Assembly: GCA_947172645.1 (NCBI GenBank)
Contig: CAMWBY010000004.1
Coordinates: 1-64,000, forward strand
Length of the DNA stretch: 64,000 bases
Reading direction: 5' to 3'
Origin: an uncultured Lachnospiraceae bacterium
GTDB lineage: Bacteria; Bacillota; Clostridia; Lachnospirales; Lachnospiraceae
The notes beneath the pieces were generated by a model that did not search any database, was not told the DNA's origin, and saw only the letters and a list, made by a program, of their open reading frames with translations. The position numbers and the translations under genes were made by a program. Shown piece by piece: positions 35,287 through 44,432 of the stretch. The stretch's first letter is position 1, and every line of letters begins with the position of its first letter.

Positions 35287-36005
35287 GGTTCTGAGATACC
35301 TCCGTTTTTCCTCATATATTCGAGTATTGCCCCGCAAAAATCTGCATATCTGCGTTTGGCAATCATAATTTTCTCTCCATTGTCAAGAATGGCCTCCTGA
35401 CGGGTATAAGTATCTACATGCTTTAGGTTGACGAGATAACTTTTGTGGCACCGGAAGAAACCCTTGCCGAACAAGGCGCGTTCTAATGTGCCGATTTGTT
35501 CATACCAGGAAAAAGAATTTTCTGTGCCATGGGTTTCTATCAGTCTGCCCCGGATTTCAAAATACCGGATTTCATCCAAAAAAAGCTTGCGAGTCTGCCT
35601 GTCTTTTTTTAACAGTAGGAAATCTTGCGTCTGCTTGTCTGTCTTGGCGAGGCATCTTGACAAGACCTGGCTAAGTTTCTTATTGTCAATGGGTTTCAAA
35701 AGATAATCGAAGGCTTCCACTGCGAAAGCATCGAAGACATATTGTCTGCTTGACGATATGAAGACCAGAATTTTATCGGGCACTTGCCGGCGGAAAAGTT
35801 CGGCCGTTTTCATGCCGTCCAGGCCGCACATGATAATATCGAGGAAAACAATGTCAAATTCTTCTATAGCCTGAAGAAGCGACTGACCGCTGTGATACTG
35901 TTTTATGGTACAGGGGACATGCATCTGTCCAAGAATGTCTTGTATCTGCCTGCTGATGTGGAGGCATTCGCGTATTTCATCGTCACAGACGGCAATCATG
36001 AGCAT
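35283..36005 (-). CDS. LytTR-family response regulator (AgrA/ComE-like)
   Basis: A 240-residue regulator: receiver about 1-120 (IAVCDDEIRECL, phosphoacceptor Asp in IVFLDIIMCGLDG, Lys in YLLKPID) and LytTR DNA-binding domain about 135-235 (FRCHKSYLVNLKHV). It precedes and overlaps its kinase by 4 bases. LytTR regulators bind pairs of short direct repeats; target genes are not obvious here. Confidence 0.9.
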   Translation of the reverse strand: MLMIAVCDDEIRECLHISRQIQDILGQMHVPCTIKQYHSGQSLLQAIEEFDIVFLDIIMCGLDGMKTAELFRRQVPDKILVFISSSRQYVFDAFAVEAFDYLLKPIDNKKLSQVLSRCLAKTDKQTQDFLLLKKDRQTRKLFLDEIRYFEIRGRLIETHGTENSFSWYEQIGTLERALFGKGFFRCHKSYLVNLKHVDTYTRQEAILDNGEKIMIAKRRYADFCGAILEYMRKNGGISEP

Positions 36006-36185
36006 AGGGGAACCTGCTTTCTTTGGATTTCTATATATAAGTATCGGACAGAAGCGTTTAAAATATAATTGACGCTATAAACGGGCGGGTTGTTGGAACA
36101 AGCGGGATTTCTGGATAAATTAACATTGTTTTTGGAAATTTCTTGAGATTTATGAGGTAATATATTGGCGTGGGGAGAAGCATTT

Positions 36186-36857
36186 ATGAGACGGACATTA
36201 TTGATTGTTGACGATGAATATGGGATTGTGGATATGATGAAAAGTTATTTTAGGCAGCAGTATGATGTGATAACTGCCTATAACGGGGCAGAGGCATTGA
36301 AACAGGCGGCCAGGAAGCCTGATTTAATCCTGTTGGATATCAATATGCCGGGGATGGACGGACTTACTGTGTGCCAGAGGATTAGGGAGTATGTGTCATG
36401 TCCTATTCTGTTTCTGACCGCACGGATAGAATCTTCCGATAAGATTATCGGTTTCCAGGCAGGGGCGGACGATTATATTGTGAAGCCTTTTGACCTGGAA
36501 GAATTGGCGGCTCGGGTGGCGGCTCATCTGCGTCGGGAAATGCGCCGCCGGGAAAGTGTGGAAGTGCATTTTTTTGGAGAGCTTGCGGTTGATTATTCGG
36601 GACGCCGGGTGACTGTGAACGGCGAGGAAATTGCACTCTCTAAAAAAGAATTTGACATTCTGGAACTATTGTCCTTAAATGCAGGGCAGGTGTTTGACAG
36701 GGAGCGGATATATGAGCGGGTTTGGGGGATTGACGGAGACGGGAACAGCGATACGGTTATGGAACATATACGCAAAATCCGGGTGAAACTGGCGGCCCAT
36801 ACGGCGCACAGCTATATCGATACAGTTTGGGGGTGCGGATATAAATGGAACGTATAA
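36186..36857 (+). CDS. OmpR/PhoB-family response regulator
   Basis: A 223-residue regulator with receiver (LLIVDDEYGIVDMM, Asp in LILLDINMPGMDG, YIVKPFD) and a C-terminal winged helix (ALSKKEFDILELL, VMEHIRKIRVKL, TVWGCGYKW). ATG at 36186 has GGGGAG upstream; TTG at 36165 is less likely. It overlaps the kinase start by 13 bases. Together they probably control the MacB-like exporter 2 kb downstream (inference). Confidence 0.92.
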   Translation: MRRTLLIVDDEYGIVDMMKSYFRQQYDVITAYNGAEALKQAARKPDLILLDINMPGMDGLTVCQRIREYVSCPILFLTARIESSDKIIGFQAGADDYIVKPFDLEELAARVAAHLRREMRRRESVEVHFFGELAVDYSGRRVTVNGEEIALSKKEFDILELLSLNAGQVFDRERIYERVWGIDGDGNSDTVMEHIRKIRVKLAAHTAHSYIDTVWGCGYKWNV

Positions 36858-38023
36858 AGAATATGGGACTGAAAAAATCGTTTTTCTTCATGTCCGTATT
36901 TAGCATGGCGGCAGCGTTGCTGGCCGTCGGCATAGTTTTTACAGTATGCATAGACATTGCGTCCGAATATCCTGGGGGAGGGGTGCGTATTACGTACGAC
37001 GGCGCCGTATGGGAATCTGCCAATTCCACATGGGAGCAGAACAGGCTTGTCCAGATGCTGGAATGGGTTAAGATTCTTGCATGCATTTTTATTCCGGTTG
37101 GAAGCTTGGGCATGGCCAGCTTTTTCTTTTACCATGTTAAGTTAAAGAAGCCAATCGCTGTATTGCGGCAGGGGACGGAACATATCCGGAGAAACGACCT
37201 GTCTTTTCGTGTTCCGGAAGTCTCCGGGGATGAACTTGGGCAGGTCTGTGCGGCGTTTGAGACAATGCGGAAGGAATTGGTAAAGACCAACAAAGAACTG
37301 TGGAGGCAGGCGGAAGAGCGCAAGCGGCTCAATGCCGCTTTTTCCCACGATTTGCGCAATCCGGTTACGGTATTGAAAGGCACGGTGCAGCTTCTGCGGC
37401 AAGGCATAGCGGATGAACAGGCTCTGGAGCGGTTGGAGACATACGTGCGTCGCATTGAACAGTACGTGGATGCCATGAGCAATGTACAGCGGTTAGAACA
37501 GATTCCGGTGCAGAAAAAAGAGGTTAGGTTTGCGATGCTGCGGGGTGAGTTGGAGGAGACGGTCAGGATTCTGGCGCCTGCGTTGCAAGGGGAAATCCTT
37601 ACAGACGATGAGGGGACAGATATGGAAACGGACGTTCATATAGACCATGGCATATTCCTGACGGTTGCGGAAAATCTGATTGGCAACGGGACGCGCTTCG
37701 CCAGAAATAAAATTACGATATCCTTGTCAATCAGCGGTGAGTCTGGAAAGTGCGGCGGTGGGCAACGCTGTTGTGGGGAGGAGACTGATGAGAAGGAAAA
37801 CGGAAGATGCTTTCTCGTTCTGACTGTGGCGGATGACGGGGACGGCTTTCCTGAGAAGATGCTCCGGGAAGGCCCGCAGCCTTTTGGAAAGATGGAAGGG
37901 AATGAGGGGCATTTTGGAATGGGCCTGTACACGTGCCGGATGTTATGCAGGAAACACGGGGGCAGCCTTGTACTGGAAAATGGGAAAAATGGCGGCGCAA
38001 GGGTGACGGCGGTTTTCAGGTGA
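36845..38023 (+). CDS. Sensor histidine kinase (HAMP, HisKA, HATPase)
   Basis: A 392-residue kinase with two membrane segments (about 14-38 and 75-98) around a short extracellular loop, HAMP (about 100-150), HisKA with FSHDLRNPVTVLKGTVQLL, and a HATPase (NLIGNGTRFARN, VADDGDGFPEKM, MGLYTCRMLCRKHGG). The N box has Gly-Thr-Arg where Ala is usual, otherwise intact. Its 3' end overlaps the HepT gene on the other strand by 8 bases. Confidence 0.9.
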   Translation: MERIKNMGLKKSFFFMSVFSMAAALLAVGIVFTVCIDIASEYPGGGVRITYDGAVWESANSTWEQNRLVQMLEWVKILACIFIPVGSLGMASFFFYHVKLKKPIAVLRQGTEHIRRNDLSFRVPEVSGDELGQVCAAFETMRKELVKTNKELWRQAEERKRLNAAFSHDLRNPVTVLKGTVQLLRQGIADEQALERLETYVRRIEQYVDAMSNVQRLEQIPVQKKEVRFAMLRGELEETVRILAPALQGEILTDDEGTDMETDVHIDHGIFLTVAENLIGNGTRFARNKITISLSISGESGKCGGGQRCCGEETDEKENGRCFLVLTVADDGDGFPEKMLREGPQPFGKMEGNEGHFGMGLYTCRMLCRKHGGSLVLENGKNGGARVTAVFR

Positions 38024-38339
38024 GATGGGAGAGGATTTCTTTTAACCGGGGAATATCTTCGCTGATAATTTCCCAAACAAGCAGAAGGTTTACGCCGTCA
38101 TAATCATGTACGATGCGGTTTCTTAATCCGTACATTTCATGCCAAGGTATTTCAGGGTGTGCCTTGGCAAAGGAATCTTCTACACTATGGCACAGTTCAC
38201 CAATTTGGCTAAGGTTAAAAACACAGGCATCCACTAATTTTGTATCTTCTGAAAAACTTTTGTAAGTATAGCCTGAACAATAATCTATTATCTTCATGGT
38301 ATAAGCGAGCATTTTTTGTATAACAATTTCATTTCTCAT
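38016..38339 (-). CDS. hepT: HepT-family toxin (HEPN ribonuclease)
   Basis: A 107-residue all-helical HEPN protein. The active-site motif R-x4-H-x-Y is seen as LRNRIVHDYDG. In characterised HepT/MntA pairs HepT is an RNase toxin and the antitoxin MntA blocks it by adding AMP to the Tyr of this motif. The gene follows mntA and overlaps its end by 11 bases. Its stop overlaps the convergent kinase gene. Confidence 0.9.
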   Translation of the reverse strand: MRNEIVIQKMLAYTMKIIDYCSGYTYKSFSEDTKLVDACVFNLSQIGELCHSVEDSFAKAHPEIPWHEMYGLRNRIVHDYDGVNLLLVWEIISEDIPRLKEILSHLT

Positions 38340-38622
38340 AGATAGTTATTCCTGTCGTGCGTATTTCATGGTCAATTCTTGAATTTTTTTCAATATGGGA
38401 TACATCAAAAATATCCACCGGCATTCCTGTTGCCTGTCTTACTGCTTCCATAAAGCCTATAAAACGTAATCCATGCAATTTGCTGTCCACAAGCAGGTCT
38501 AAGTCGCTTTTTTTCGTGGCTGACCCCTTGGCAATAGAACCAAACAGAACTGCACGTGAAATGCCATAATCATCAAAGATGGGTTTAAGGAGCATACGGA
38601 TATCAGATATATTTGGTGCCAT
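38329..38622 (-). CDS. mntA: MntA-family nucleotidyltransferase antitoxin
   Basis: A 97-residue minimal nucleotidyltransferase with the full GS-x10-DxD motif (LFGSIAKGSATKKSDLDLLV), needed to AMPylate HepT. The start at 38622 has AAGGAAG upstream. The longer frame to 38814 runs through the promoter region and is rejected. First gene of the two-gene module; a palindrome lies just upstream. Confidence 0.9.
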   Translation of the reverse strand: MAPNISDIRMLLKPIFDDYGISRAVLFGSIAKGSATKKSDLDLLVDSKLHGLRFIGFMEAVRQATGMPVDIFDVSHIEKNSRIDHEIRTTGITIYEK

Positions 38623-38642
38623 CTTTACACTTCCTTTCTTTT

Positions 38643-38660
38643 TTATAGTATACACTATAA
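38643..38660 (-). promoter_or_regulatory. Palindrome in the mntA-hepT promoter
   Basis: TTATAGT (38643-38649) and ACTATAA (38654-38660) are perfect inverted arms separated by ATAC, 21 bases upstream of mntA. The minus strand carries TATACT/TATAGT -10-like boxes inside it, a good site for autoregulation. Confidence 0.45.
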
Positions 38661-38802
38661 GGTGAAAAGAAAAAATAAATTTTTGCCATTCAATACTTAA
38701 TTTCCAAGCTAATTTGTAAAGTATATTTTTTATTTCTTGAGCCTTTTTTGAGAATTGCCTGGTATGCTTTCTTATATTAAATTTCAAGAATGGGGGATTT
38801 GT

Positions 38803-39477
38803 ATGGAAATTCACGCAAAAAGATTATCAAAAGTTTATGGAGAAGGAGAGAACAGGATTGTTGCGCTTCAAGATGTGGATATGGAAATACATTCCGGGGA
38901 TTTCATTTCAATTATGGGGCCTTCAGGAAGCGGCAAGAGTACGCTGTTACATCTTCTGTCAGGTCTGGACAAACCCACATCGGGAAGCCTTACTTATGAC
39001 GGAAAGGATATTTACGGGATGGGCGATAAGGAATTGTCGGCATTTCGGCGCCGGCGTATCGGTTTCGTTTTTCAGCAGTTCAACCTCCTGCCTGTGCTTA
39101 CGGCACAGGAGAACATTGCCATGCCGGTGTTGCTTGACGGTACACATCCGGATATGGATTATGTTGGGGAAATTACAGAATTGCTTGGCATCGGTGGGCG
39201 TCTGCGGCATCTGCCCCACGAATTGTCCGGCGGGCAGCAGCAGAGGGTGGCCATTGCCCGGGCCTTGGCGGCTAAGCCGGATATTATATTTGCAGACGAG
39301 CCTACAGGGAACCTTGACAGTAAGAGCGGAGGGGAGGTTATGGAACTGTTAGAAAGTATCCGCAATAAATTTGGTAAGACATTAGTGGTGATTACTCATG
39401 ACAATCGGATTGCCTGCAAAGCCGAAAGACGGTTTGTGATGACGGACGGTGTAGTTACGGAGGAAGGAGTGTTTTGA
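38803..39477 (+). CDS. ABC transporter ATPase (MacB/LolD type)
   Basis: A 224-residue ATPase with Walker A GPSGSGKST, Q loop FVFQQFNLLP, signature LSGGQQQRVAIARAL and Walker B DIIFADEPTGNLD. The LDSKSG continuation is typical of the MacB/LolD/SalX group that pairs with FtsX-like permeases. The start at 38803 follows GGGGGA; the frame to 38755 lacks a ribosome site. Stop and start overlap with the permease gene. Confidence 0.93.
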   Translation: MEIHAKRLSKVYGEGENRIVALQDVDMEIHSGDFISIMGPSGSGKSTLLHLLSGLDKPTSGSLTYDGKDIYGMGDKELSAFRRRRIGFVFQQFNLLPVLTAQENIAMPVLLDGTHPDMDYVGEITELLGIGGRLRHLPHELSGGQQQRVAIARALAAKPDIIFADEPTGNLDSKSGGEVMELLESIRNKFGKTLVVITHDNRIACKAERRFVMTDGVVTEEGVF

Positions 39478-41966
39478 TGATGAAATCATATTTATCTCTG
39501 GCATGGAAAGAACTAAAGGCACAGAGGGTGACTTCCGTGTTAATTTTGTTTGCGGTTATCCTGTCCGCCATTACAACTACGGTTATGGGACGGTCTGTCG
39601 GGATTCTGCAGACAATGCGCGTCAGACAGGCGGCGGGGCTGAACGGTGACCGGTATGTGACTTTTCACCAATTGACGCAGGAGCAGAACCGGATGCTTTA
39701 TGAGGATATGCGCCTGCGGGATGTGGGAAGCTATATCACAGTCGGATACAGGGAATTGGAAGACAGCAGCCTGAAAATTTTCCTGCGGGAGTATTATGGG
39801 GATGCACTGTCCGCCTACCCTGGTTGTGGGACAATCAAAGAGGGGCGCCTTCCCAGTCGTTCCGGAGAAATTGCTCTGTCCGGTGACGCCCTGCGGTATC
39901 TGGGGGCTGAGGGCAGATTAGGGGAGCGGATTAGTCTGCCCCTCCAGGCAGGATTGTTATTAGATGACGGCCCTCATTATGAGTATGCTGCCGAATTTAT
40001 CTTGACAGGAATACTGGAGAACAATTATCTTGGCTATGCCACGGGAATCATAGACGGGATTGTGGGGGAAGGGACGGCGGAGAGTTTATTGCCGGAGCGG
40101 TATTTGCGCTATTCTACGGATTTTAAAGTGGAGGATAAGGACAGGCTTCAGGAAATTGTGGAAGACCTGGCCGGACGGTTGGAGATATCGACACGCCAAG
40201 TGCAGTATAATTGGGTTCTTCTTGACGCCCTGGGAGTGGACTACCCGGACAAAGAAGGGAATGTCCGGGATGTGGGGTTCCCGTTTATGATGATAGCGTG
40301 TGTGATGGTGGGGGCTCTGGTTTTGTTGGCGGCGGGATTGGTCGTTTACAATATCCTGAAAGTTGCGGTGGTGAAAAGAATCCGCGAATATGGGACATTG
40401 CGCGCACTTGGAGGAAGCAAAGGGCAGCTCTATGCGCTGGTCACGGTACAGGCAATGATATTAGCGATAGCAGGACTTCCCCTTGGGATGCTTCTTGGTG
40501 TCTGCCTGACGAGGGGCATTCTCACGGCGGCAGCAGGGCTGTTCAATCCGGGTCTTTTTATGGCTGATACGACGCAGGAGCTGAACCGGATGATTGCCGA
40601 AAGCGGCAGCGGAGGTATGATGCCGCTTGTTGCGAGCGCTTTCGTGACGCTAGTGTTTGCGGCCGTGGCTGCATATCCTTCGGCTGCGTATGCATCCCGT
40701 GTTTCTCCGACGGTTGCAATGGGAGGCCAGGCGGTTAAGGTGAAACGCAGTAATCGGAAAATGAAGAGAATACGGAATTTTGAGGCTTTTTATGCCTGGT
40801 TAAACCTGAACCGTCATCGTGGCAGGACAATAATTACCGTCCTGTCCATTGTGATGAGCATTACGGTATTTGTGACGCTGCAGGGGTTTGGTAGTTTATT
40901 GGATACAAGCCAGGCGATACAGGCATTGCACTTAGGCGATTATTGCATTACCAGTGAAAAAGTAGGCATTACGCCAAAAGCTTTGTCTTTATTGGAAGGG
41001 CAGGAGGCGGTTACAAGTATCGCTACGACCAAACTGGCTGTTTATATGCAGGAAACAGACGGAAGTATGCCGCTAAAGTTGGATTTTCAGCTGCATCCTG
41101 GAGAAACCTTCCAGATAGCGGCAGTTGATGAAGAACGTATTATGGACTATAGACTGGAAAATGAACTGTCAGAAGAAGATAAAGAGGCAATCAGGAATGG
41201 TGAAGCCTGTTTGGTTGTGAATCCGATTCCTATCTCTTTTGACGGGCAGGAGGCGGAACGCACACAGTTAGAGAAGGGCAGTGCGGTTACGGTAAACGGC
41301 AGGAAGCTGCGGATAGCAGGCATCACAAGCAGTCCGGTCTGCATTAACAATGCAGGATTTACCAATGGTGTGCAGATGATTGGGACGGATGCGCTCTACG
41401 ATGCCTTGGTGGGGGATGATAAGTATCATGAGGTTTTTCTGTCGCTTCAGGAGGATTATGATGCGAAGGCATTTGAAGATTGGCTTGACAAGTGGTGTGA
41501 AGACAGTCCCGGTGCGCATTGGCTGTCCTACCGGCAGGCGGATGCACAGTCGGCGGAGAGCTTCGAACAGATACGTTTGCTGTGTTGGGGGCTGATTTTT
41601 TTTATGGGATTGATAGGCATTTTGAACATTGTCAATACGGTTTATACAAATATCCACACCCGCGTGAATGAGATTGGGATGCAGAGGGCTATCGGCATGG
41701 ATAAGGGCAGCCTCTACAGAACCTTCTTATGGGAGGGAGCATACTACGGTATTGTTGCCTCTGCAGTCGGCGCGGTAAGCGGGTATATCTGTACGGTGTT
41801 TGTGGATGCGGCGGCGAATGACGGGCTTCGGTTTTGCGCCGTTCCGACGGCAGCTATTTTGGAGGCGGCAATCGTATCTGTAGCGGCATGTCTGATTGCC
41901 ACTGCCATTCCCTTAAGGGCAATGGGGAAGAAGAGCATTGTGGAAGCGGTTTGCGTGGTGGAATAA
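39477..41966 (+). CDS. FtsX-like ABC permease (MacB/BceB-type exporter)
   Basis: An 829-residue permease with an N-terminal membrane segment, a large extracellular domain (about 60-270), three membrane segments around 275-420, and a second unit of the same kind (about 440-825), i.e. two FtsX repeats (VKRIREYGTLRALGG and NEIGMQRAIGMDKG are the matching conserved loops). It likely exports or extracts a peptide or lipid. The TGATG overlap couples it to the ATPase gene. Drug or peptide resistance controlled by the TCS at 36186-38023 is a reasonable guess. Confidence 0.9.
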   Translation: MMKSYLSLAWKELKAQRVTSVLILFAVILSAITTTVMGRSVGILQTMRVRQAAGLNGDRYVTFHQLTQEQNRMLYEDMRLRDVGSYITVGYRELEDSSLKIFLREYYGDALSAYPGCGTIKEGRLPSRSGEIALSGDALRYLGAEGRLGERISLPLQAGLLLDDGPHYEYAAEFILTGILENNYLGYATGIIDGIVGEGTAESLLPERYLRYSTDFKVEDKDRLQEIVEDLAGRLEISTRQVQYNWVLLDALGVDYPDKEGNVRDVGFPFMMIACVMVGALVLLAAGLVVYNILKVAVVKRIREYGTLRALGGSKGQLYALVTVQAMILAIAGLPLGMLLGVCLTRGILTAAAGLFNPGLFMADTTQELNRMIAESGSGGMMPLVASAFVTLVFAAVAAYPSAAYASRVSPTVAMGGQAVKVKRSNRKMKRIRNFEAFYAWLNLNRHRGRTIITVLSIVMSITVFVTLQGFGSLLDTSQAIQALHLGDYCITSEKVGITPKALSLLEGQEAVTSIATTKLAVYMQETDGSMPLKLDFQLHPGETFQIAAVDEERIMDYRLENELSEEDKEAIRNGEACLVVNPIPISFDGQEAERTQLEKGSAVTVNGRKLRIAGITSSPVCINNAGFTNGVQMIGTDALYDALVGDDKYHEVFLSLQEDYDAKAFEDWLDKWCEDSPGAHWLSYRQADAQSAESFEQIRLLCWGLIFFMGLIGILNIVNTVYTNIHTRVNEIGMQRAIGMDKGSLYRTFLWEGAYYGIVASAVGAVSGYICTVFVDAAANDGLRFCAVPTAAILEAAIVSVAACLIATAIPLRAMGKKSIVEAVCVVE

Positions 41967-41995
41967 TTTTTGGTGCCGGAGGATATTGAGAACAA

Positions 41996-42033
41996 CAGAA
42001 AAACCGCGTAGGGAAGTTCCCTTTCCCTACGCG
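41996..42033 (-). terminator. Terminator of the DUF3048 gene
   Basis: An 11-bp stem CGCGTAGGGAA / TTCCCTACGCG (42005-42015 with 42023-42033). On the minus strand it is followed by GGTTTTTCTG, so it ends the gene that stops at 42053. Confidence 0.8.
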
Positions 42034-42052
42034 ATTTATAGATACATTTCCA

Positions 42053-43210
42053 TTAATTCGAAGAACCCACCTTCTCGTCATCCACTAAGAAGGAATCTCC
42101 GTCTTCCACGATACATACCATTGTCTTGCCTGTGTTCAGTTCGATTTCATTTCCGGCATCGTCATAATATCTCGTTGCGCCGTAATCGGAAGTTTTCTCC
42201 CAATTCACATGGATACCTTTTCCGTTGGTGAAGAACCAACCGTCCCTTGTGGTATCATGGCATTGGAATGCCAGATAGCCTTTCTGGTCACGCACCTCAT
42301 AATAAGTATTCTGAATCAGGATATTCTTGAAAGCTAACTGCTTGCCGTTGGCTTTGTCAATGTGAGGGCCGTCGGCTTCGCCTGACAGATGTTGGAACCT
42401 GTCATACAATCCGGTTTCGGAGTTATATACGAAGTAGCAGTTTGTCACCGGGTAAGTGGGAGACATATCTACTTTGTTGGCGGTGATAGCGTCGCTGTAC
42501 TGTTCCAAAGTATTCGGTGTGTCTGTGGGAGCGAACTTATAATGCTGCTCGTCGGAATAACCGTCACGGTAATTTAAATCATAACCAAGCTTATTGATGT
42601 CAGCTAGAAGGCCCTTCGTATCTACATAAGCGTTGTCGGTAGAATTGTTCGTGTCGGTTGCACGCCAGAAATTACTGCTGGAAAGTCCGTCGATGTCTTC
42701 CGTGTCGGGACGGTTAATAACTTCATCTATGTAGAAAGGCCCGCCAAAATGAACATAGAAGGCATCCCATTCAAACGACCAATATACATAATAGTCACGA
42801 CAGCTTCTTACGTTACCGATTCTGTCATAGTTGCTCCAGTCCTGGAAAAGGGCCATGAGCCTGGTGATGCTTCCCTCTACGTTGCACTCATACAATACAT
42901 CCGCATTGGAGATACCATATTGAGACGCGGTTTTGGTGTTGGGTATCATAACGGTAATCGGCCTTGTGTTATTGACCTCTTCTTTTACCCATTCGTTTGT
43001 TATGCGGCTGCGCACCATTCCTTCTTCCGGAGGAACATCTTCGCCGGTTGCTGCTTCCGTTTCTTCTGGCTCTTCTACAACTTCTGGTTCGTCAATGTCG
43101 TCAATTACTTGTTCGACGACAGGTTCTACAACCTCTTTTTCTTTTCCACAACCAAATAATAGAAGAGTAGAAGATAAAGCTACAAGCAAAAGCACTTGTA
43201 ATCTTTTCAT
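42053..43210 (-). CDS. DUF3048 (YerB-like) lipoprotein
   Basis: A 385-residue surface lipoprotein (lipobox LLFGC, Cys21) with an acidic Glu/Val-rich linker to about residue 65, then the two DUF3048 parts (NTRPITVMIPNTKTASQYG, NVRSCRDYYVYWS; and ITVNWEKTSDYG-like HVNWEKTSDYGATRYY with NTGKTMVCIVEDG). The family (B. subtilis YerB) is widespread in Clostridia; function unknown. Single gene with an extended -10 promoter upstream and a terminator downstream. Confidence 0.9.
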   Translation of the reverse strand: MKRLQVLLLVALSSTLLLFGCGKEKEVVEPVVEQVIDDIDEPEVVEEPEETEAATGEDVPPEEGMVRSRITNEWVKEEVNNTRPITVMIPNTKTASQYGISNADVLYECNVEGSITRLMALFQDWSNYDRIGNVRSCRDYYVYWSFEWDAFYVHFGGPFYIDEVINRPDTEDIDGLSSSNFWRATDTNNSTDNAYVDTKGLLADINKLGYDLNYRDGYSDEQHYKFAPTDTPNTLEQYSDAITANKVDMSPTYPVTNCYFVYNSETGLYDRFQHLSGEADGPHIDKANGKQLAFKNILIQNTYYEVRDQKGYLAFQCHDTTRDGWFFTNGKGIHVNWEKTSDYGATRYYDDAGNEIELNTGKTMVCIVEDGDSFLVDDEKVGSSN

Positions 43211-43520
43211 TTCTAGTCCTCTCTTTCTCTCTCTTTATCTTTAGGGAATAACCCGACTGTTCCTAGTATATCATAAGGAAAAAGGAGAGTCACTAGAAAA
43301 AAATTGAAAATATCCACAAAATGTTAAGGAATTATTACAGAAAGTTTGTGACTTTGGAGCATTTTGTGTGCATCAGGGGTGACAAGGAAGCCGAAAGATG
43401 AACTGCTATGAATTTTGACCGATAATAATTGCATAATTTAGCTGCAGGTTGTATGATAATGATACTGTGGAAATTGTTGGCATGGATTTACAGATTAAGG
43501 GAAAGGCATGGTTATAGACG
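43211..43520. promoter_or_regulatory. Divergent intergenic region with two promoters
   Basis: No gene is seen in these 310 bases. The minus-strand DUF3048 gene has an extended -10 (TGATATACT, 43273-43265). The plus-strand reductase has TTGCAT (43429-43434), a 17-base spacer and TATGAT (43452-43457). The rest is AT-rich without clear structure. Confidence 0.6.
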
Positions 43521-44363
43521 ATGAAGAAAGTCATTGTGACGGGCGCCAATGGCCAGTTAGGCCGGGCGGTTAATTTACAGTATGCGAAAAGCACGGAATA
43601 TGAACTGATAAATACGGATGTAGACGAACTGGATATCACCAAAGTGGACAAGGTAATGGAATTTGTGCGTGGGATACGGCCTTATGCAATTATCAACTGC
43701 GCCGCGTATACGGCAGTGGAGGCGTGTGAGAAAGAGGAGGACCTTGCTTTTCGGATTAACGCCATCGGGGCGAGGAATTTAAGCGTTGCCGCCACAGAGA
43801 CGGGGGCGAAACTGATGCATATTTCCACGGACTATGTTTTTGACGGCAATGGAACCCGTCCTTACAGGGAGACCGACCCGGTAGGGCCCCAGGGCGCATA
43901 CGGCAGGACGAAACTCGCCGGAGAGAACCTTGTGAAAGAATTTAGTGACAGACATTATATTATACGTACTGCGTGGCTGTATGGGGACGGCAAGAATTTT
44001 GTCAAGACAATGCTCAGATTGTCGGAAACCCATGATAAAGTGAGGGTCGTGCGTGACCAGGTGGGTTCGCCTACCAGTGCAAGCGAACTGGCGAAAGCGG
44101 TTGCTTGTCTGCTTCCTACGGAGAATTATGGCCTCTTTCATGGAACATGTGAAGGGGACTGCAGTTGGGCGCAGTTTGCGGAAGAGATTTTCAGGCTTGC
44201 GGGTAAGGACACGGCGGTGGAGGCAATTACATCGCAGGAGTATGGAGCTGCGGTGAAGCGCCCGGCTTATTCTATCCTGGAGAATTATATGTTCAAGATG
44301 ACTACGGATTTCATGTTTGCAGACTGGCATGACGCCATTGCGGAATATATGAAGAGTATGTAG
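43521..44363 (+). CDS. rmlD: RmlD-like dTDP-4-dehydrorhamnose reductase
   Basis: A 280-residue short-chain reductase with the Rossmann loop VTGANGQLGRAV, catalytic Thr in ISTDYVFDG and Y-x3-K in YGRTKLAGE. RmlD reduces dTDP-4-keto-L-rhamnose to dTDP-L-rhamnose using NAD(P)H. The rest of the rml genes are not in the window. Because gmd is next, a role as reductase of a GDP-4-keto sugar is an alternative, but the sequence is closest to the RmlD group. Confidence 0.85.
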   Translation: MKKVIVTGANGQLGRAVNLQYAKSTEYELINTDVDELDITKVDKVMEFVRGIRPYAIINCAAYTAVEACEKEEDLAFRINAIGARNLSVAATETGAKLMHISTDYVFDGNGTRPYRETDPVGPQGAYGRTKLAGENLVKEFSDRHYIIRTAWLYGDGKNFVKTMLRLSETHDKVRVVRDQVGSPTSASELAKAVACLLPTENYGLFHGTCEGDCSWAQFAEEIFRLAGKDTAVEAITSQEYGAAVKRPAYSILENYMFKMTTDFMFADWHDAIAEYMKSM

Positions 44364-44432
44364 AGGTACCGTTTTAAGAATACATGATATTAGTTAAATT
44401 ATAAAAAATAAAGAAACAAACGGAGGAACGAT

